Of a stretch of 64,000 nt of DNA, positions 1 through 9,916 are shown in pieces; position 1 is the stretch's first letter, and every line of letters begins with the position of its first letter. The notes under the pieces are model-generated. The model was given only the letters and a program-made list of their open reading frames with translations, searched no databases and had not been told where the DNA came from. Source of the stretch: JAJDTR01 sp965232535 (GTDB lineage Bacteria > Poribacteria > WGA-4E > JAJDTR01); assembly GCA_965232535.1 (NCBI GenBank), contig CBDDPW010000018.1:62001-126000 (forward strand), read 5' to 3'. Both the position numbers and the translations under genes were made by a program.

Positions 1-1
1 T

Positions 2-487
2 GGAAACCCGACAGACGCCGAGGACATGACCGCCGAGACGTTTCTCCGAGCGTACCAAGGATGGTCCGAGTTACTTGACCCTGCAGCCGTACGTTCGTGG
101 CTGCTTCGCATCGCCTATAATGGGTGTATCGACCTGCTGCGCCGGCGTCAACAACATCCGACGATTTCGTTCGATAAGACGGCTACGGAAGAAACGGCAC
201 AGATGTTGACTATTCCCGTGGCTTCGACAGAATCTCCACTCAAGCAGTTAATCCGCGCTGAAAGCAAGGAATTCTTGCAGGAAGCTCTACTTCGGCTACG
301 ACCAATCGACCACACGGTGCTCGTCTTGGGCGAGTTGGAAGATATGCCGAACAGGGAAATCGCACAAATCATCCAACGGGGTGAAATCGCCGTCAAATCG
401 CTTCGTCAACGCGCGCGCAATGCCTTGCGCGACGAAGTCTTACGACTACTCAAACAGAGGGGCATATCAATCGAAGACCTGTTCTAA
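2..487 (+). CDS. ECF-type RNA polymerase sigma factor (5' partial)
   Basis: The reading frame is open to the left edge, so the true start lies before the window; the first internal ATG is at 26. The visible part holds the end of sigma region 2 (DAEDMTAETFLRAYQ, then an arginine-rich stretch WLLRIAYNGCIDLLRRR) and, after a variable linker, region 4 (about residues 85-150) with a helix-turn-helix, EALLRLRPIDHTVLVLGEL followed by REIAQII and a basic recognition helix. This is the layout of extracytoplasmic-function sigma factors, which direct RNA polymerase to stress or envelope promoters. No anti-sigma gene is seen downstream; the next gene, 85 bp away on the same strand, is a sliding clamp. 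The family is clear, the regulon is unknown. Confidence 0.85.
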   Translation, partial: GNPTDAEDMTAETFLRAYQGWSELLDPAAVRSWLLRIAYNGCIDLLRRRQQHPTISFDKTATEETAQMLTIPVASTESPLKQLIRAESKEFLQEALLRLRPIDHTVLVLGELEDMPNREIAQIIQRGEIAVKSLRQRARNALRDEVLRLLKQRGISIEDLF

Positions 488-572
488 TTTCAGGCTGAAA
501 AAATACACCCAAAGGAGGCATCCATCTGAAACGACACTTCTCAAGGTTTACTCTGCGGGTGAGGAGGAAACG

Positions 573-1694
573 ATGATATTTACCTGTAACGTAGCTACCC
601 TGAAACGTTCCTTGACGCTTTTGAAGATTGATGAACCGGGAACGCATCTGACGATGACTGCGGGAGATGCGCAGTTACAGTCTAAATGCTACACCGACGA
701 TGGCAGTTTCTGTATCGACCATGTATTTCCGGTCGAGGTCGAAACCCCCGGTAGGGCAACCCTTCCGCCGGACACGCTGTCGCGCATTTGCAATCACGCG
801 GTCGGTGACACACTGCGATTCAGCCACGACGAATGGCATGGGTGTTTGGATATTGAGGGGGATCAGCACCGGCACGCAGTGCGCACACATGCGGAGAAAT
901 GGCAGAATCCCGTACTTGAAGAACTGACTGACGCCCCCGCATATGAGGTACAAGCACAGCAGTTTGGACGGGCTTTAAAATCTGTTCTGTTCGCATCGGT
1001 ACAGCTATCAGACTTGGACGAAGCAGAAAAGCGCCCCTTCCTGACGGGTGCGCTTTTTCATCGGCAGGATGGCGAAGATCGAATCGTGACGACCGATGGT
1101 AGACGCATGGCAATGGTCACATTGCCATCAACAGAAAAGCCGGTCGACACAGAGACCCCGGTACCGATGCGGGCAATTCCCTATGCCGCTTGCATGAAGA
1201 TGATTCATTTGATAGAATTGCTGAATGCGAGCGTCTGTATTCTCCGTTTCACTGAAAACGCCGTGAGTTTTGAGGCTGATGGGGTTTCGCTGAGCTGCCT
1301 CTTACCGAAAGGTGATTTCCCGGACTTTAGGCAGGTGATTGAAAAGGCAAGCGGCGCGAGTCTGGGTATAAAAATCAACCGCGAAGAGTTGCTGTGGGCG
1401 CTCACGGCAATCCGCTTGGGAGACGACGACCCGTACAACCGCACGGAGTTTCGCGTAAGTGGTGAACACTTGACTGTTGAAAACAGTACGCGCTGGGGAA
1501 ATTCAAAAGCCTCCGTGTGGGTTCAGTATGAAGGAGCAGATACGTCGGCGGCCTTCGATGCCAGATTCATTGAAGAAGCGCTTTTGCAGACCGAAGCAAC
1601 CGAAGTTATGTTTTGGTTGCGCCCGGAACCGACCGATCCGATGCGGCTTGAATTGGCGCAGAACTTTCAATATGTTGTTATGCCCATGAGATGA
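573..1694 (+). CDS. dnaN: DNA polymerase III beta subunit-like sliding clamp
   Basis: 373 residues, close to the usual 365-375 of bacterial beta clamps. The three-domain clamp pattern is visible: an N-terminal MIFTCNVATLKRSL, a middle domain with RPFLTGALFH and TTDGRRMAMV, and a C-terminal domain ending YVVMPMR, the standard end that forms the protein-binding pocket. The clamp is a dimeric ring that holds polymerase on DNA. The ATG at 573 is chosen because GAGGAGG lies just upstream and because translation before it reads through the sigma-factor end in a different frame. Odd: no dnaA, recF or gyrB is nearby; it sits behind an ECF sigma factor instead, so it may be a second, specialised clamp or the genome may have lost the dnaA-dnaN linkage. 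The middle domain is rather divergent. Confidence 0.85.
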   Translation: MIFTCNVATLKRSLTLLKIDEPGTHLTMTAGDAQLQSKCYTDDGSFCIDHVFPVEVETPGRATLPPDTLSRICNHAVGDTLRFSHDEWHGCLDIEGDQHRHAVRTHAEKWQNPVLEELTDAPAYEVQAQQFGRALKSVLFASVQLSDLDEAEKRPFLTGALFHRQDGEDRIVTTDGRRMAMVTLPSTEKPVDTETPVPMRAIPYAACMKMIHLIELLNASVCILRFTENAVSFEADGVSLSCLLPKGDFPDFRQVIEKASGASLGIKINREELLWALTAIRLGDDDPYNRTEFRVSGEHLTVENSTRWGNSKASVWVQYEGADTSAAFDARFIEEALLQTEATEVMFWLRPEPTDPMRLELAQNFQYVVMPMR

Positions 1695-2008
1695 TGAAAA
1701 CCGACCTATCCACCGACACACTCATTCAGCTTGTGCGCGAGGTCTTCACCGAAGAAACGCTTGACCCCGAGCGCCGCGCTCGAATTTACGCACGCATCAG
1801 CTCTAATCCGCGCGCAAAAGGGATGGAACTCTGGACGAACCCGGTGACACCGTTCGACGCACCGTCCATTGAACCTTCTGCGGCGGAGGGTGACCAGCTC
1901 TGGTTGTTCCCGGACTTTGATACACCATCACCGGTCAATGATCCCACCATGTCTCCGTTGCTTCATGGTGCACATTTTTTGATGTTTTCACTGAGACGTG
2001 TGCGATAA
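1691..2008 (+). CDS. Small protein of unknown function, coupled to the clamp gene
   Basis: 105 residues. Its ATG overlaps the TGA of the clamp gene (ATGA overlap), so the two are translationally coupled. The N-terminal 40 residues look helical and acidic-basic mixed (DTLIQLVREVFTEE, RRARIYARI); the rest is proline-rich and probably unstructured, with QLWLFPDF in the middle. That motif loosely resembles clamp-binding peptides (QLxLF), which is suggestive beside a clamp gene, but this is inference only. I recognise no family. Confidence 0.6.
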   Translation: MMKTDLSTDTLIQLVREVFTEETLDPERRARIYARISSNPRAKGMELWTNPVTPFDAPSIEPSAAEGDQLWLFPDFDTPSPVNDPTMSPLLHGAHFLMFSLRRVR

Positions 2009-2045
2009 CGAGACCATCGGATAGCTGCCGAAATCTCATAATAGA

Positions 2046-2079
2046 AAAAGCCCTGTCGGATTTATCCGACAGGGCTTTT
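2046..2079. terminator. Strong bidirectional rho-independent terminator
   Basis: A perfect 15-bp stem (AAAAGCCCTGTCGGA paired with its complement) around a TTTA loop, with A-rich and T-rich flanks on both sides. It sits between the converging small gene ending at 2008 and the VIT/VWA gene ending at 2188, so it can stop transcription from either side. Confidence 0.9.
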
Positions 2080-2187
2080 CTGCTAACGTTTTATAGGGGC
2101 ACATTGAAGATTCGACACTTATGCTAGTCTGGATTGTATTCGGGCATTTTCTGAATCAATTCAATGTAGCCTCCAGTCATCGCTCGG

Positions 2188-5100
2188 TCATTTTATCGCA
2201 AACGTCAACGGCGATGCTTCCAGCCGATTGACGAGAACCAGGACATGACCATTCAACGGCTGTGCTCTAACAAGAGATGGCATCTCCTCCCGGAAGGTTT
2301 GCCACAACTGACCGCCGCGGCGTTTTGCAAGCAAACTAGCCAGAAAAACGTTGTCATCGCCGCTAATCTGGTGCGCCGAGATTGCCTCAATTAGGGAAAG
2401 ATAATTCTGTAAGGAGGGTACGGGCGAGAGCCAACCGTAGGCAATTAGGCGCGTGGTCGAATGCGGGGAGTTTTCGTCCATCATCATCAGCGACTTGACT
2501 ATGTCATCAACCTGATTGCCCGAGGCGTCTGCATCTTTTAGAAGTAAGGCCGCGTAGAGTGAGGCGAGATAGTTAGCGTCGACATTTTTTCGTTTCAGAA
2601 CCTTCATCGCTTTAACCGTTGAAAGGGATTTCTCGGCAAGGATGGTAAGTTCGTCAGCATCGGGAACAACTCGCGCTGACATGCCAATACACCAAGCGGC
2701 GCGCGCTACAAGCTGTGCGGCAGCTTCATTAATCTGAGGGTTGTCCCAAGCCGCTTGAAGTGTAGTAAGTGCTTCAAGGTTGACATTGCCTCCAACCGCC
2801 TCCGCCAATAGCTGCCAAGATGCCTCGCTCAGGTTTCTTTCGACGTATCTACGCACTAACTTTGCCGCCGCATCTTCACGCGCTCTGGCTCGCATTTTCC
2901 ACCGTTTCGCCGTTAGTTTCTGCAGGGCTATTAGCGACGCGCGCTCTTCGATCGACAGGTCTCGTCCGGCGACTTTCACGATGTCGAGTTGATCGTCGCA
3001 CAATGCTTCGAGTAACGCCTTCACTGTTGCATGAGTATGGGGTTCGCCGTAGACGAGCAATCGCGACAAGTCAATCAACACCGCTGATCCGGGCTTGAGT
3101 CCCGAATCATCCTTCTGGTCGATGACAACTCTCACCCCTTCGAGGAAGTTTGTCAGCGTATTTTCGAGGTCCGCCTCTGAAGTGAAATTGTCAATCTCTT
3201 CCTCTGAAGGCATTGCAAGGTCGGCGACAGCGTATCCCCACGCAGAAGGCGCTGGCAGACGCCTTGATGCGCCAATGGCAATCGTGTCTTCGTCTTTCAT
3301 TTGCCACATTAGATGGTACGGCGCAAGCAGCCAGTCCAGCGCTTGGACCATCGTGGCATGGCGCAAGTCAAGATACGTCACCCGAAGTTCAGGGAAATTT
3401 AACAATTCGGCGGTATCTTCCAAGCTACCATGAACGAGTTCAAGCTGGAATTCGCCCGCTTCGACGACGGTACCAATAGCAACATTAAGGGGTTGATTCC
3501 GAATAACGAGATTAAGTTTTCGGTTCAAACGCGGGAAAGCTTGAGCGCGTTTCTTGCCAATCTCTTCCGATGCGTCCAAAATCGCTTGAATCAGAGTGTC
3601 ATCGACGCCGTACATGTCAGCTTGTAGCCCCAACACATGCTGATACCGAAGTCGCGCCGCTTCAAGCTTATCCTGTTTCTGCAGCTCTTGTGCCTCCGCC
3701 AATGCCTTTCGTGCATCTTCGTACCTTTTTGTCGACCACCGATCAACCAGAGCACGTCCAAATTCATGAATACGTCTTTTACTGAAGCGTGGTCGGTCAT
3801 GCGGGGCATCCTTGAACAGCGGCTGAGTGATCTGAATATCTTCACTCAGGTCGCTCGTCGAGCTAACAGATAAGGATTTCCTAGCCAGTCTCGGTCGTGA
3901 CTCTCTTGTGGGTGTAAAGGAAAAGGAAGCGGAGGATGACCTTAGGGACTGTACACTCTGCCGCTTCGCCGTCATTTGCTGGCTCGGCTGTGCGGAATAA
4001 CTCATCTGGAACGCTCTATTTCCACTGGAAGCCTGTGCTGAAGCCGATACTGCCTGAAAATTGACTGCCCGTGCTGGGGCTGCTGTATCTCTAACGGTTG
4101 CTTTCTTTGCAAGAACCATACGTCGGCCAAAAATGCCATCAAACTCGACTCCAGCCGGTAACGGCACCGGCACAAGCACCCGCCGAGGCGGTTTCGCCTC
4201 CTGACTCGCAAGTTGCACTTCGCTCTCGTCCACCGCGACAAAACTGGTGTACTGGCTCATCAGCCGGTAGGAAAGTGCTACCTGCGTGATTTCCTCAATC
4301 ACTTCGGGTGTATCGGCATAATAACCAATGGTGCTAGTATATGTAGTATTTAAATCATAAATGACATACTATATACTGACACGATGATGTGCGATTATGC
4401 GCGGTTGACAAATGTTGCGCCTACCTGACCTGCTAACAACCTAGATATAGTATGTCATTGAAAATCATGTACCAATTAACTAGCACCAAAGGTTAATACA
4501 TCTGCGCCGAGATGTCCTCAATCTTTTTCCGCGCCCACATCTTGGAGAGAACGCCGTGTTTTGGTTGCTCATGCGGGAGCGTCACGTCCAGTGAATAGGA
4601 GAGTGGTTTCCCCTCCGCAACGCCGGACAACTTGATCCGTGTCTTCCCGCCCTCCGCGTATCGACCAAACACGATGACCGGTCTGCCTGCCCACAGCTCG
4701 GGAATTCGACGTGGAAAGATTTCAGAGACGGATAGTTCATTCCAATCGATCCGGATCTTCGCGAGTTGCGCCCGATGAATCCGTTCGACAATCTGCGAGA
4801 CCAACTCTTTCGGATCAGTGTTGAGTTCAATGACTCCGGACATTCCGCCACCCTGTTTCGCCACACCGTCAATCAGAAAGCGGTTGGGCGACGAACCTAT
4901 GCCGATTGCCCAAAAACGAATCTGGTCTCCGACGCGCCTACCTACCTCTTCGATAATTTCCGCCTCGTTGCCGATGTAGCCATCCGTCAGCATCACGACG
5001 ATGCGCACCCGTTCCGGGTCTACCGGCTCGTTGAGCACCATCTTGATCCCTTTGAGCATCTCCGTTCCACCGCCGCCCCGAATCTGTTGTGTGAAGTTCA

Positions 5101-6329
5101 GGGCGCGACTGACATTCTCCTCTGTCGCTGGGACCGGTCTTTCAAACAGTTTGTTCGCACTGCCGGCAAAGGTGATAACCTGTACGGTGTCGTTCGGCTT
5201 GCTGAGTCGGAAAAAGCGACTCATTGCCTCTTTGACCTTCTCGGTGGGTTCACCTCCCATAGAACCGGAAACGTCAACGAGAAAAACAACTTCGCGCGGG
5301 CGGGGCTTTGGCGAGTTCTGTGTCGAGTTTCGGCTGAATCATGAGCATAAAATAGCCTTGATCGGGTACCTTGGAGTGCGCTAAAACAGCCATTTCCGGC
5401 TTTTCACCGACGACAGCGTATTTCATCACAAAATCCTTGTTTGGAATTGAATCTTCAGTCGAGATTTCCGCTACCGCGCCCGAGGCTCCAATCCGCTTGA
5501 GCATCGCTTTGTGATTAACAATGTTGATATCCTTGACCGGTACGCCCGCTTCAAGCGATACCGAAAGACTGATGTCGTGCCCTGTGTGATAGCCCGGTTT
5601 GAGCACCGGCGGTGTGATTCGCGAGGCATCCGGCACACGGGTTGTGTCGGGGGACCAGCCTGTGCCCGATGGGTCAGTCCCTTCCATTGGCGCTTCTACC
5701 TCTGGGTCTTCTATTTCACCAACTTTCCCCTTTAATTCTTTCGGAAGATCGGGTTTCTTGGAAGTCGGAGTGCCCGGGATATAGCGGGGGCCGACCACCA
5801 TCGGAAAGTGAAACTCATAGGTGCCCATGTCGTAGCTGAGAACATCGACATAGGATATCTCAATGAGGATTTCTTCCCCCGGTTTGATGTTACCGACCGA
5901 CTGCGTGAAGATATTCGGTCGCTCCTGCTCAAGCAGGCTTGCCGTAGCTCCTTGTTCTATAGCTCGCTCATAGACGGCACGCGCCTCATCCCGACGCTTT
6001 ATCAATCCGACAATCCGTCGCTCGCCCATAACCATAGTCATGTCGTCCACGGCGGCGGTATGCGGCAGCGGGAACACATAAACCGCCTCAATTTTTTCGT
6101 CAAAGGGATTGTCGAACGTTTGAGTCACCGTCACGCGCGCAATGAACCCGGAGATAATTGCCTTGACGTCCGTGTGCTTCAACGGACATTCGACAATCTC
6201 ATCCCCGGTTTTGACGCGCAGCGCACCTTGGGTCACATCATTTTCCATGGGGTCGATAGGCTGCGTTGTTTGTGCGTAGGCAATGGCTCCGAATAGACTT
6301 AGGGTTACCAGCGAAATCAGTCCTGTCAT
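2188..6329 (-). pseudogene. VIT and von Willebrand factor A domain protein, disrupted
   Basis: One gene in three pieces on the minus strand. 6329-5274: signal peptide (MTGLISLVTLSLFGAIAYA), then a VIT domain (GFIARVTVTQTFDNPF, VYVFPLPHTAAVDDM). 5260-4493: VWA domain with MIDAS-like residues (threonine in GGGGTEML, LTDGYIGNE). 4302-2188: the continuation (EEITQVALSYRLMSQYTSF is the usual sequence after VWA in this family), then a long C-terminal part with a coiled-coil stretch and alpha-helical repeats. Lesion 1: near 5290 a one-base shift; the frame ending KAPPARSCFSR should read PREVVFLVDVSGSMGG. Lesion 2: a 176-bp MITE at 4321-4496 gives a stop right after its left end; removing the insert with one TA restores QMYADTPEVIEEI in frame. 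Such proteins are secreted or membrane-attached adhesion or scaffold proteins; substrate unknown. RBS GAGGAAG precedes the ATG at 6329. Confidence 0.85.
4321..4496. mobile_element. 176-bp MITE inserted in the VIT/VWA gene
   Basis: Ends are inverted: left ATAACCAATGGTGCTAG (4321-4337) and right CTAGCACCAAAGGTTAA (4480-4496), 14 of 17 positions paired. It is flanked by TA on both sides (4319-4320 and 4497-4498), a target duplication typical of Tc1/mariner-IS630 type elements and of some IS5 groups. A second inverted pair lies inside (AATGACATACTATA near 4366 and its complement near 4447), so the strand can fold into one long hairpin. It has no coding capacity and is AT-rich compared with the host gene. 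No second copy was seen in the window. Confidence 0.85.
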
Positions 6330-6763
6330 TTAGTCTTCCTCATTGTGTTTTTTGTGCTTTGGTTAGCTGTGCCAAATTTAGAGCGAGGATTCTGCCACGA
6401 ATTTGAAAAATGCAAATTCGCCGATTTGAACATTCGGGCGGGTTGCTTGTCAAAAACCACGTGTTCATCGGAACGCTTAGCTAATCCGACACGTTTACAG
6501 TGGTTATCCGACATAGACGCTTGGGACGGTGGGGAGTTTAATCCCAATCGAGGGTGTTTTGCTTAGACAAGCTCAACTACGCGGAAGATTGACAATGATT
6601 TTTTAATTTTGGACTGACGCAGTTCGGTTAGTGGTTGCGTAACTCATTGTGCGTTTGGTTGGTCGTTCACATCCCTATACGTCGTCTGCCTTGCTTTTTT
6701 GTCAAGAAACGGACAATAAATTGCTCTACTGCAAACCTCTGACGTTCAACTGCGTAAGTCCTA
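6330..6763. other. Intergenic spacer, no gene seen
   Basis: AT-rich spacer between two minus-strand genes. It must hold the promoter of the VIT/VWA gene near 6330-6400. I see no hairpin, repeat family or convincing open frame in it. Confidence 0.5.
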
Positions 6764-8704
6764 TCAATAATAAAACGTGTACGTGCGTGTGTTTAGGGCA
6801 ATTCCCAAGATGCTCCAAATGCTCCCAACCGTGAAGTCTCCCAACACTAGCCCAATGAATAGTGGGACTGCTTTACGATAAAGCCCAATTCCTCCGTATT
6901 TTAGTAGTGACCACTTGGCGATAGCGCTGATAGTAAAAGCAGCCCAAAACATGTGAATGTGGAAAGCAACTCCATAGCCCAGTGGATGAATCGGCCACCA
7001 GAACAGACGGGCGCGAATGGCCGCCAATAGGAGTGTGAAACCGAACCCGGTTGCCATGCCGGCGACATGCGCAGGCTGCGAGTCTTGCGGCATGATGAAT
7101 GAGCGGTGGAGTAAGCGGTAGGCACGACTTCCAAAACTATTGATTTGTGCCCCTACCCTTCCTGAGTCCACACCAAGTTTATAAAACGTATCCAATAGCA
7201 TCATAATACATAGTGGCATTGCGATGACCATCAGGCCAAGCATCCAGCGGGATAACCCCTTTGATTCGAGGTTACTGCGCTCGGCGAGCTTGAACGCTTC
7301 CAGTTGGTGAGGCATTGGGTGGCTACGATTGTCTCGGTTAAACCAAAAGAAAAGAGAGAACCATGTAAGATTCTGTGTGCCTAATCGGCGGGAACCGATC
7401 AGACTGACCAAACTGTGGTGCGGTCCAATGGACGTCGTATTATGGATGGAAAGACCAATTTGTGCGCGAATACGTGTGAGGGCGATAGCAATAGTCAGGA
7501 AGTGGGCAGCGAAGAACAGAACTGCAATCCACAACGCCATGCCCCCTCTCATCCCGAACCCGACAAGAAATATTCCGCCGAGCACGATTCCTAAGAACGC
7601 CGTCCGATACCGCATCGGTTCAGCCGCATCTTCTGTTGGTTTCTGTTGGATGGCTTGTTGAAATGCCCCCCAAATCTGCCGGCGCGCGGTCCAAAGTACA
7701 ATTAGGGAAATACCCGTATATGCGCCGATATTCTGCTCATAGGCATAAGGATAGCCGGGCACTTTCTCCAGCCCCGCCAGAATTCCGACAAAAATTTGAA
7801 TCTTATAGAGAAGAAAAAATAGGAGACACGATGCCAACAGGTCGAGTGGCATCAGAAAGCTGAGACCGACAGCGAAGGGATATATGATTATTGAACTGCC
7901 TCCTGCTAAGAATGCGGTCCACGGTTTTTCAGAAAACAGGGGTTGCAAGGGAATCGACTTATTTGGAATGGAAGGAATAGATGGAAATAACACACTTAAC
8001 CCGTTGAAGAGACTGATTGACGCCGCAACTGCAAAACCCCACCACATCGGTTTGTTGCGCAAGAAGGAATTGGTGTTGTAGGCGATCTGGTGAGGAAGTT
8101 CAACAATAGGATACACCAGTCGTTCCTGTTCCACCCAGCGCTTGCGAATAACAACGTTGATGCACTGCATGACAAATAGCAAGACAAAGGTAAAGGTGCA
8201 CCACCAGAATGTTGGCTTTACCCAAGCTAGGAAATGACGAATTTCAAAGATGGATTCGTCACCGAGATAAAAGGCACGCACCGTGTCCGAATCATTGATT
8301 GTCAACCAGTCGGGCAGATACGACCAAAACAGATCGCGCCACTCGTTTTCAGGCGAAGCAAAATAGAAGGCGTGGACGATGATTGAAACTAACGGGAGAA
8401 ACATGTCATAGGACATGAATACCCCTAAGATTGACATGAAAACGTAAATTGAAATCAACTCTCCACGAGTCAGAGCATTCTTGGGGAGGAATCGTTTTAG
8501 GGCGAGATTAGCGAGCGCTAGTATAAGGAGGACAAAAACGACGGTGTAGAAGGGTGCCATCAGCGTGGGGGGCGGGCCAAACGATGGAAGCGCTTCGCAT
8601 GTGATATGCCACCAGTAAAGAAACGGCAGGAGGAATAGCGAGATTAGAATGGATCGCCACGTTATCTGTTCTGTATGCGCCGAGGAGAACGACAATTTCT
8701 TCAT
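6764..8704 (-). CDS. Polytopic membrane protein (DUF6785/DUF6784-like)
   Basis: 646 residues with about twelve to fourteen hydrophobic segments spread along the whole chain, starting at residues 18-35 (SILISLFLLPFLYWWHI) and ending near the C-terminus. A loop around residues 180-215 has RKRWVEQERLVYPIVELP, which I associate with the DUF6785/DUF6784 family of inner-membrane proteins found in planctomycetes, Lentisphaerae and Poribacteria and distantly like oligopeptide transporters; this link is from memory of the family. Substrate unknown. Stand-alone gene. No strong ribosome binding site is seen before the ATG at 8704. Confidence 0.7.
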   Translation of the reverse strand: MKKLSFSSAHTEQITWRSILISLFLLPFLYWWHITCEALPSFGPPPTLMAPFYTVVFVLLILALANLALKRFLPKNALTRGELISIYVFMSILGVFMSYDMFLPLVSIIVHAFYFASPENEWRDLFWSYLPDWLTINDSDTVRAFYLGDESIFEIRHFLAWVKPTFWWCTFTFVLLFVMQCINVVIRKRWVEQERLVYPIVELPHQIAYNTNSFLRNKPMWWGFAVAASISLFNGLSVLFPSIPSIPNKSIPLQPLFSEKPWTAFLAGGSSIIIYPFAVGLSFLMPLDLLASCLLFFLLYKIQIFVGILAGLEKVPGYPYAYEQNIGAYTGISLIVLWTARRQIWGAFQQAIQQKPTEDAAEPMRYRTAFLGIVLGGIFLVGFGMRGGMALWIAVLFFAAHFLTIAIALTRIRAQIGLSIHNTTSIGPHHSLVSLIGSRRLGTQNLTWFSLFFWFNRDNRSHPMPHQLEAFKLAERSNLESKGLSRWMLGLMVIAMPLCIMMLLDTFYKLGVDSGRVGAQINSFGSRAYRLLHRSFIMPQDSQPAHVAGMATGFGFTLLLAAIRARLFWWPIHPLGYGVAFHIHMFWAAFTISAIAKWSLLKYGGIGLYRKAVPLFIGLVLGDFTVGSIWSILGIALNTRTYTFYY

Positions 8705-8801
8705 TGGTTGTCCGTGTCTACCATTACATCAATTGAAGCCCACGAAGAATCATTAAAGTCGGGGATTCTGCACAGCCGTACATCTCTGAAACTGCAGCCG
8801 C

Positions 8802-8840
8802 AAAAAAACCGCCTCGAAACATACGGTAGTCGAGGCGGTT
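8802..8840 (-). terminator. Rho-independent terminator for the secreted-protein gene
   Basis: Read on the minus strand: stem AACCGCCTCGA with its complement around a 12-base loop, followed by a run of seven T. It lies 68 bp after the stop at 8908. Confidence 0.85.
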
Positions 8841-8907
8841 GGAAAGTCTTTGATATTCATATATTACTGTGGAAATCTACGGATGCGACCCAAAACTTAC
8901 GAACAAC

Positions 8908-9726
8908 CTATTTCATCGATTTTATTTCACCCCACATTGATGCTAGTTTTCCGCGCGCGTCCACGGCAAGAAACCCACCTGATTCAACAACAAGCTTTGC
9001 AGCGTGTTTCCCCTCCTTCGGGTTGTCCTCTTTCGGGGGATTGTGCCGAGCGGGTTCCTTGGCAGCAAATTCGATACCGATGTCATCGTGTGTTGTCCAA
9101 ATGGCAATCCCGTATTGGGTGCCGTCAACCAGGCCTTGAACTAGCTCGGCATCCAGTTCAATATCAGTCCATGTTTTTTGGAAGAATTTCCAACGTCCAT
9201 CTTCGTTTTCAATCGAACCACCCTGTCCATTGATGACATCAAGAACATTAATCGAAACACCATTTATCTCTTTGCCGTCGTTGTCGGTTTTCCCCCATGT
9301 CGGGCTTATCGCGCGACCGGGCCAATCAAAGGTTGCCCACTCTCGTGATTCGGGTGGAAAAGCGTTAATCCCTTTTCCTTCAATCCAGTCATGAGCGATT
9401 GTTGAAACCTTTCGACTGGTGGCGAGATCTTGCTGCTCGACGTGTTTGGCACTAATTCTAATAGCGTAGACACTGAAAATTCCGCCCTCAATTTTGTGAT
9501 GTTTTAGCTTCGACATGTCAAACCGAAAAACTGGAATTCCCAGACTCGCTTTACCTACCAACGCTTGTAGGGCGCCATTGTTCATATCATGTTCATTGAA
9601 GTGTCCGGAAAACAGGGTATCCGCTACGATAGGACACTCAAATATCTCGGTGTTCGCGGCAACAGCTAAACCCGCGAAAAACAAAGAGAGCGCAGATATA
9701 TAGCAACCGATTTTTAGAAGTATCAT
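8908..9726 (-). CDS. Secreted protein, DNRLRE-like
   Basis: 272 residues with a clear signal peptide (MILLKIGCYISALSLFFAGLAVAA). The pattern after it, DTLFSGHF then GIPVFRFDMSKL, then an alternating beta-rich body with WIEGKGINAF and a DLDAELV-like strand, matches the general form of DNRLRE domains (disaggregatase-related beta-sandwich modules on secreted proteins). The C-terminal 40 residues are lysine- and glutamate-rich before a final hydrophobic strand. RBS TAGGAGAA precedes the ATG at 9726. The domain call is by pattern only. Confidence 0.6.
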   Translation of the reverse strand: MILLKIGCYISALSLFFAGLAVAANTEIFECPIVADTLFSGHFNEHDMNNGALQALVGKASLGIPVFRFDMSKLKHHKIEGGIFSVYAIRISAKHVEQQDLATSRKVSTIAHDWIEGKGINAFPPESREWATFDWPGRAISPTWGKTDNDGKEINGVSINVLDVINGQGGSIENEDGRWKFFQKTWTDIELDAELVQGLVDGTQYGIAIWTTHDDIGIEFAAKEPARHNPPKEDNPKEGKHAAKLVVESGGFLAVDARGKLASMWGEIKSMK

Positions 9727-9916
9727 CGTCCAAATTCTCCTACCAAATTGAAAATTTGTGTTACCGTCCCGACAAGTTAGGATTGGGATCCCCGCCTGCC
9801 GAGACGAAACCGTTGGCTAGGCGCAAAGATTTCACGCTCCAAGCTGCCATGTAATTCCAGGCACGGAGAACTGAGCGCTTGATTATGCAATTTTCTAGAT
9901 AATGTGGCGACCTGAG

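Noticed and set aside
381..572. N-terminal extension of the clamp from 381
   Set aside because: It runs inside the sigma-factor gene in another frame; the ATG at 573 has an ideal ribosome site and gives the family's length.
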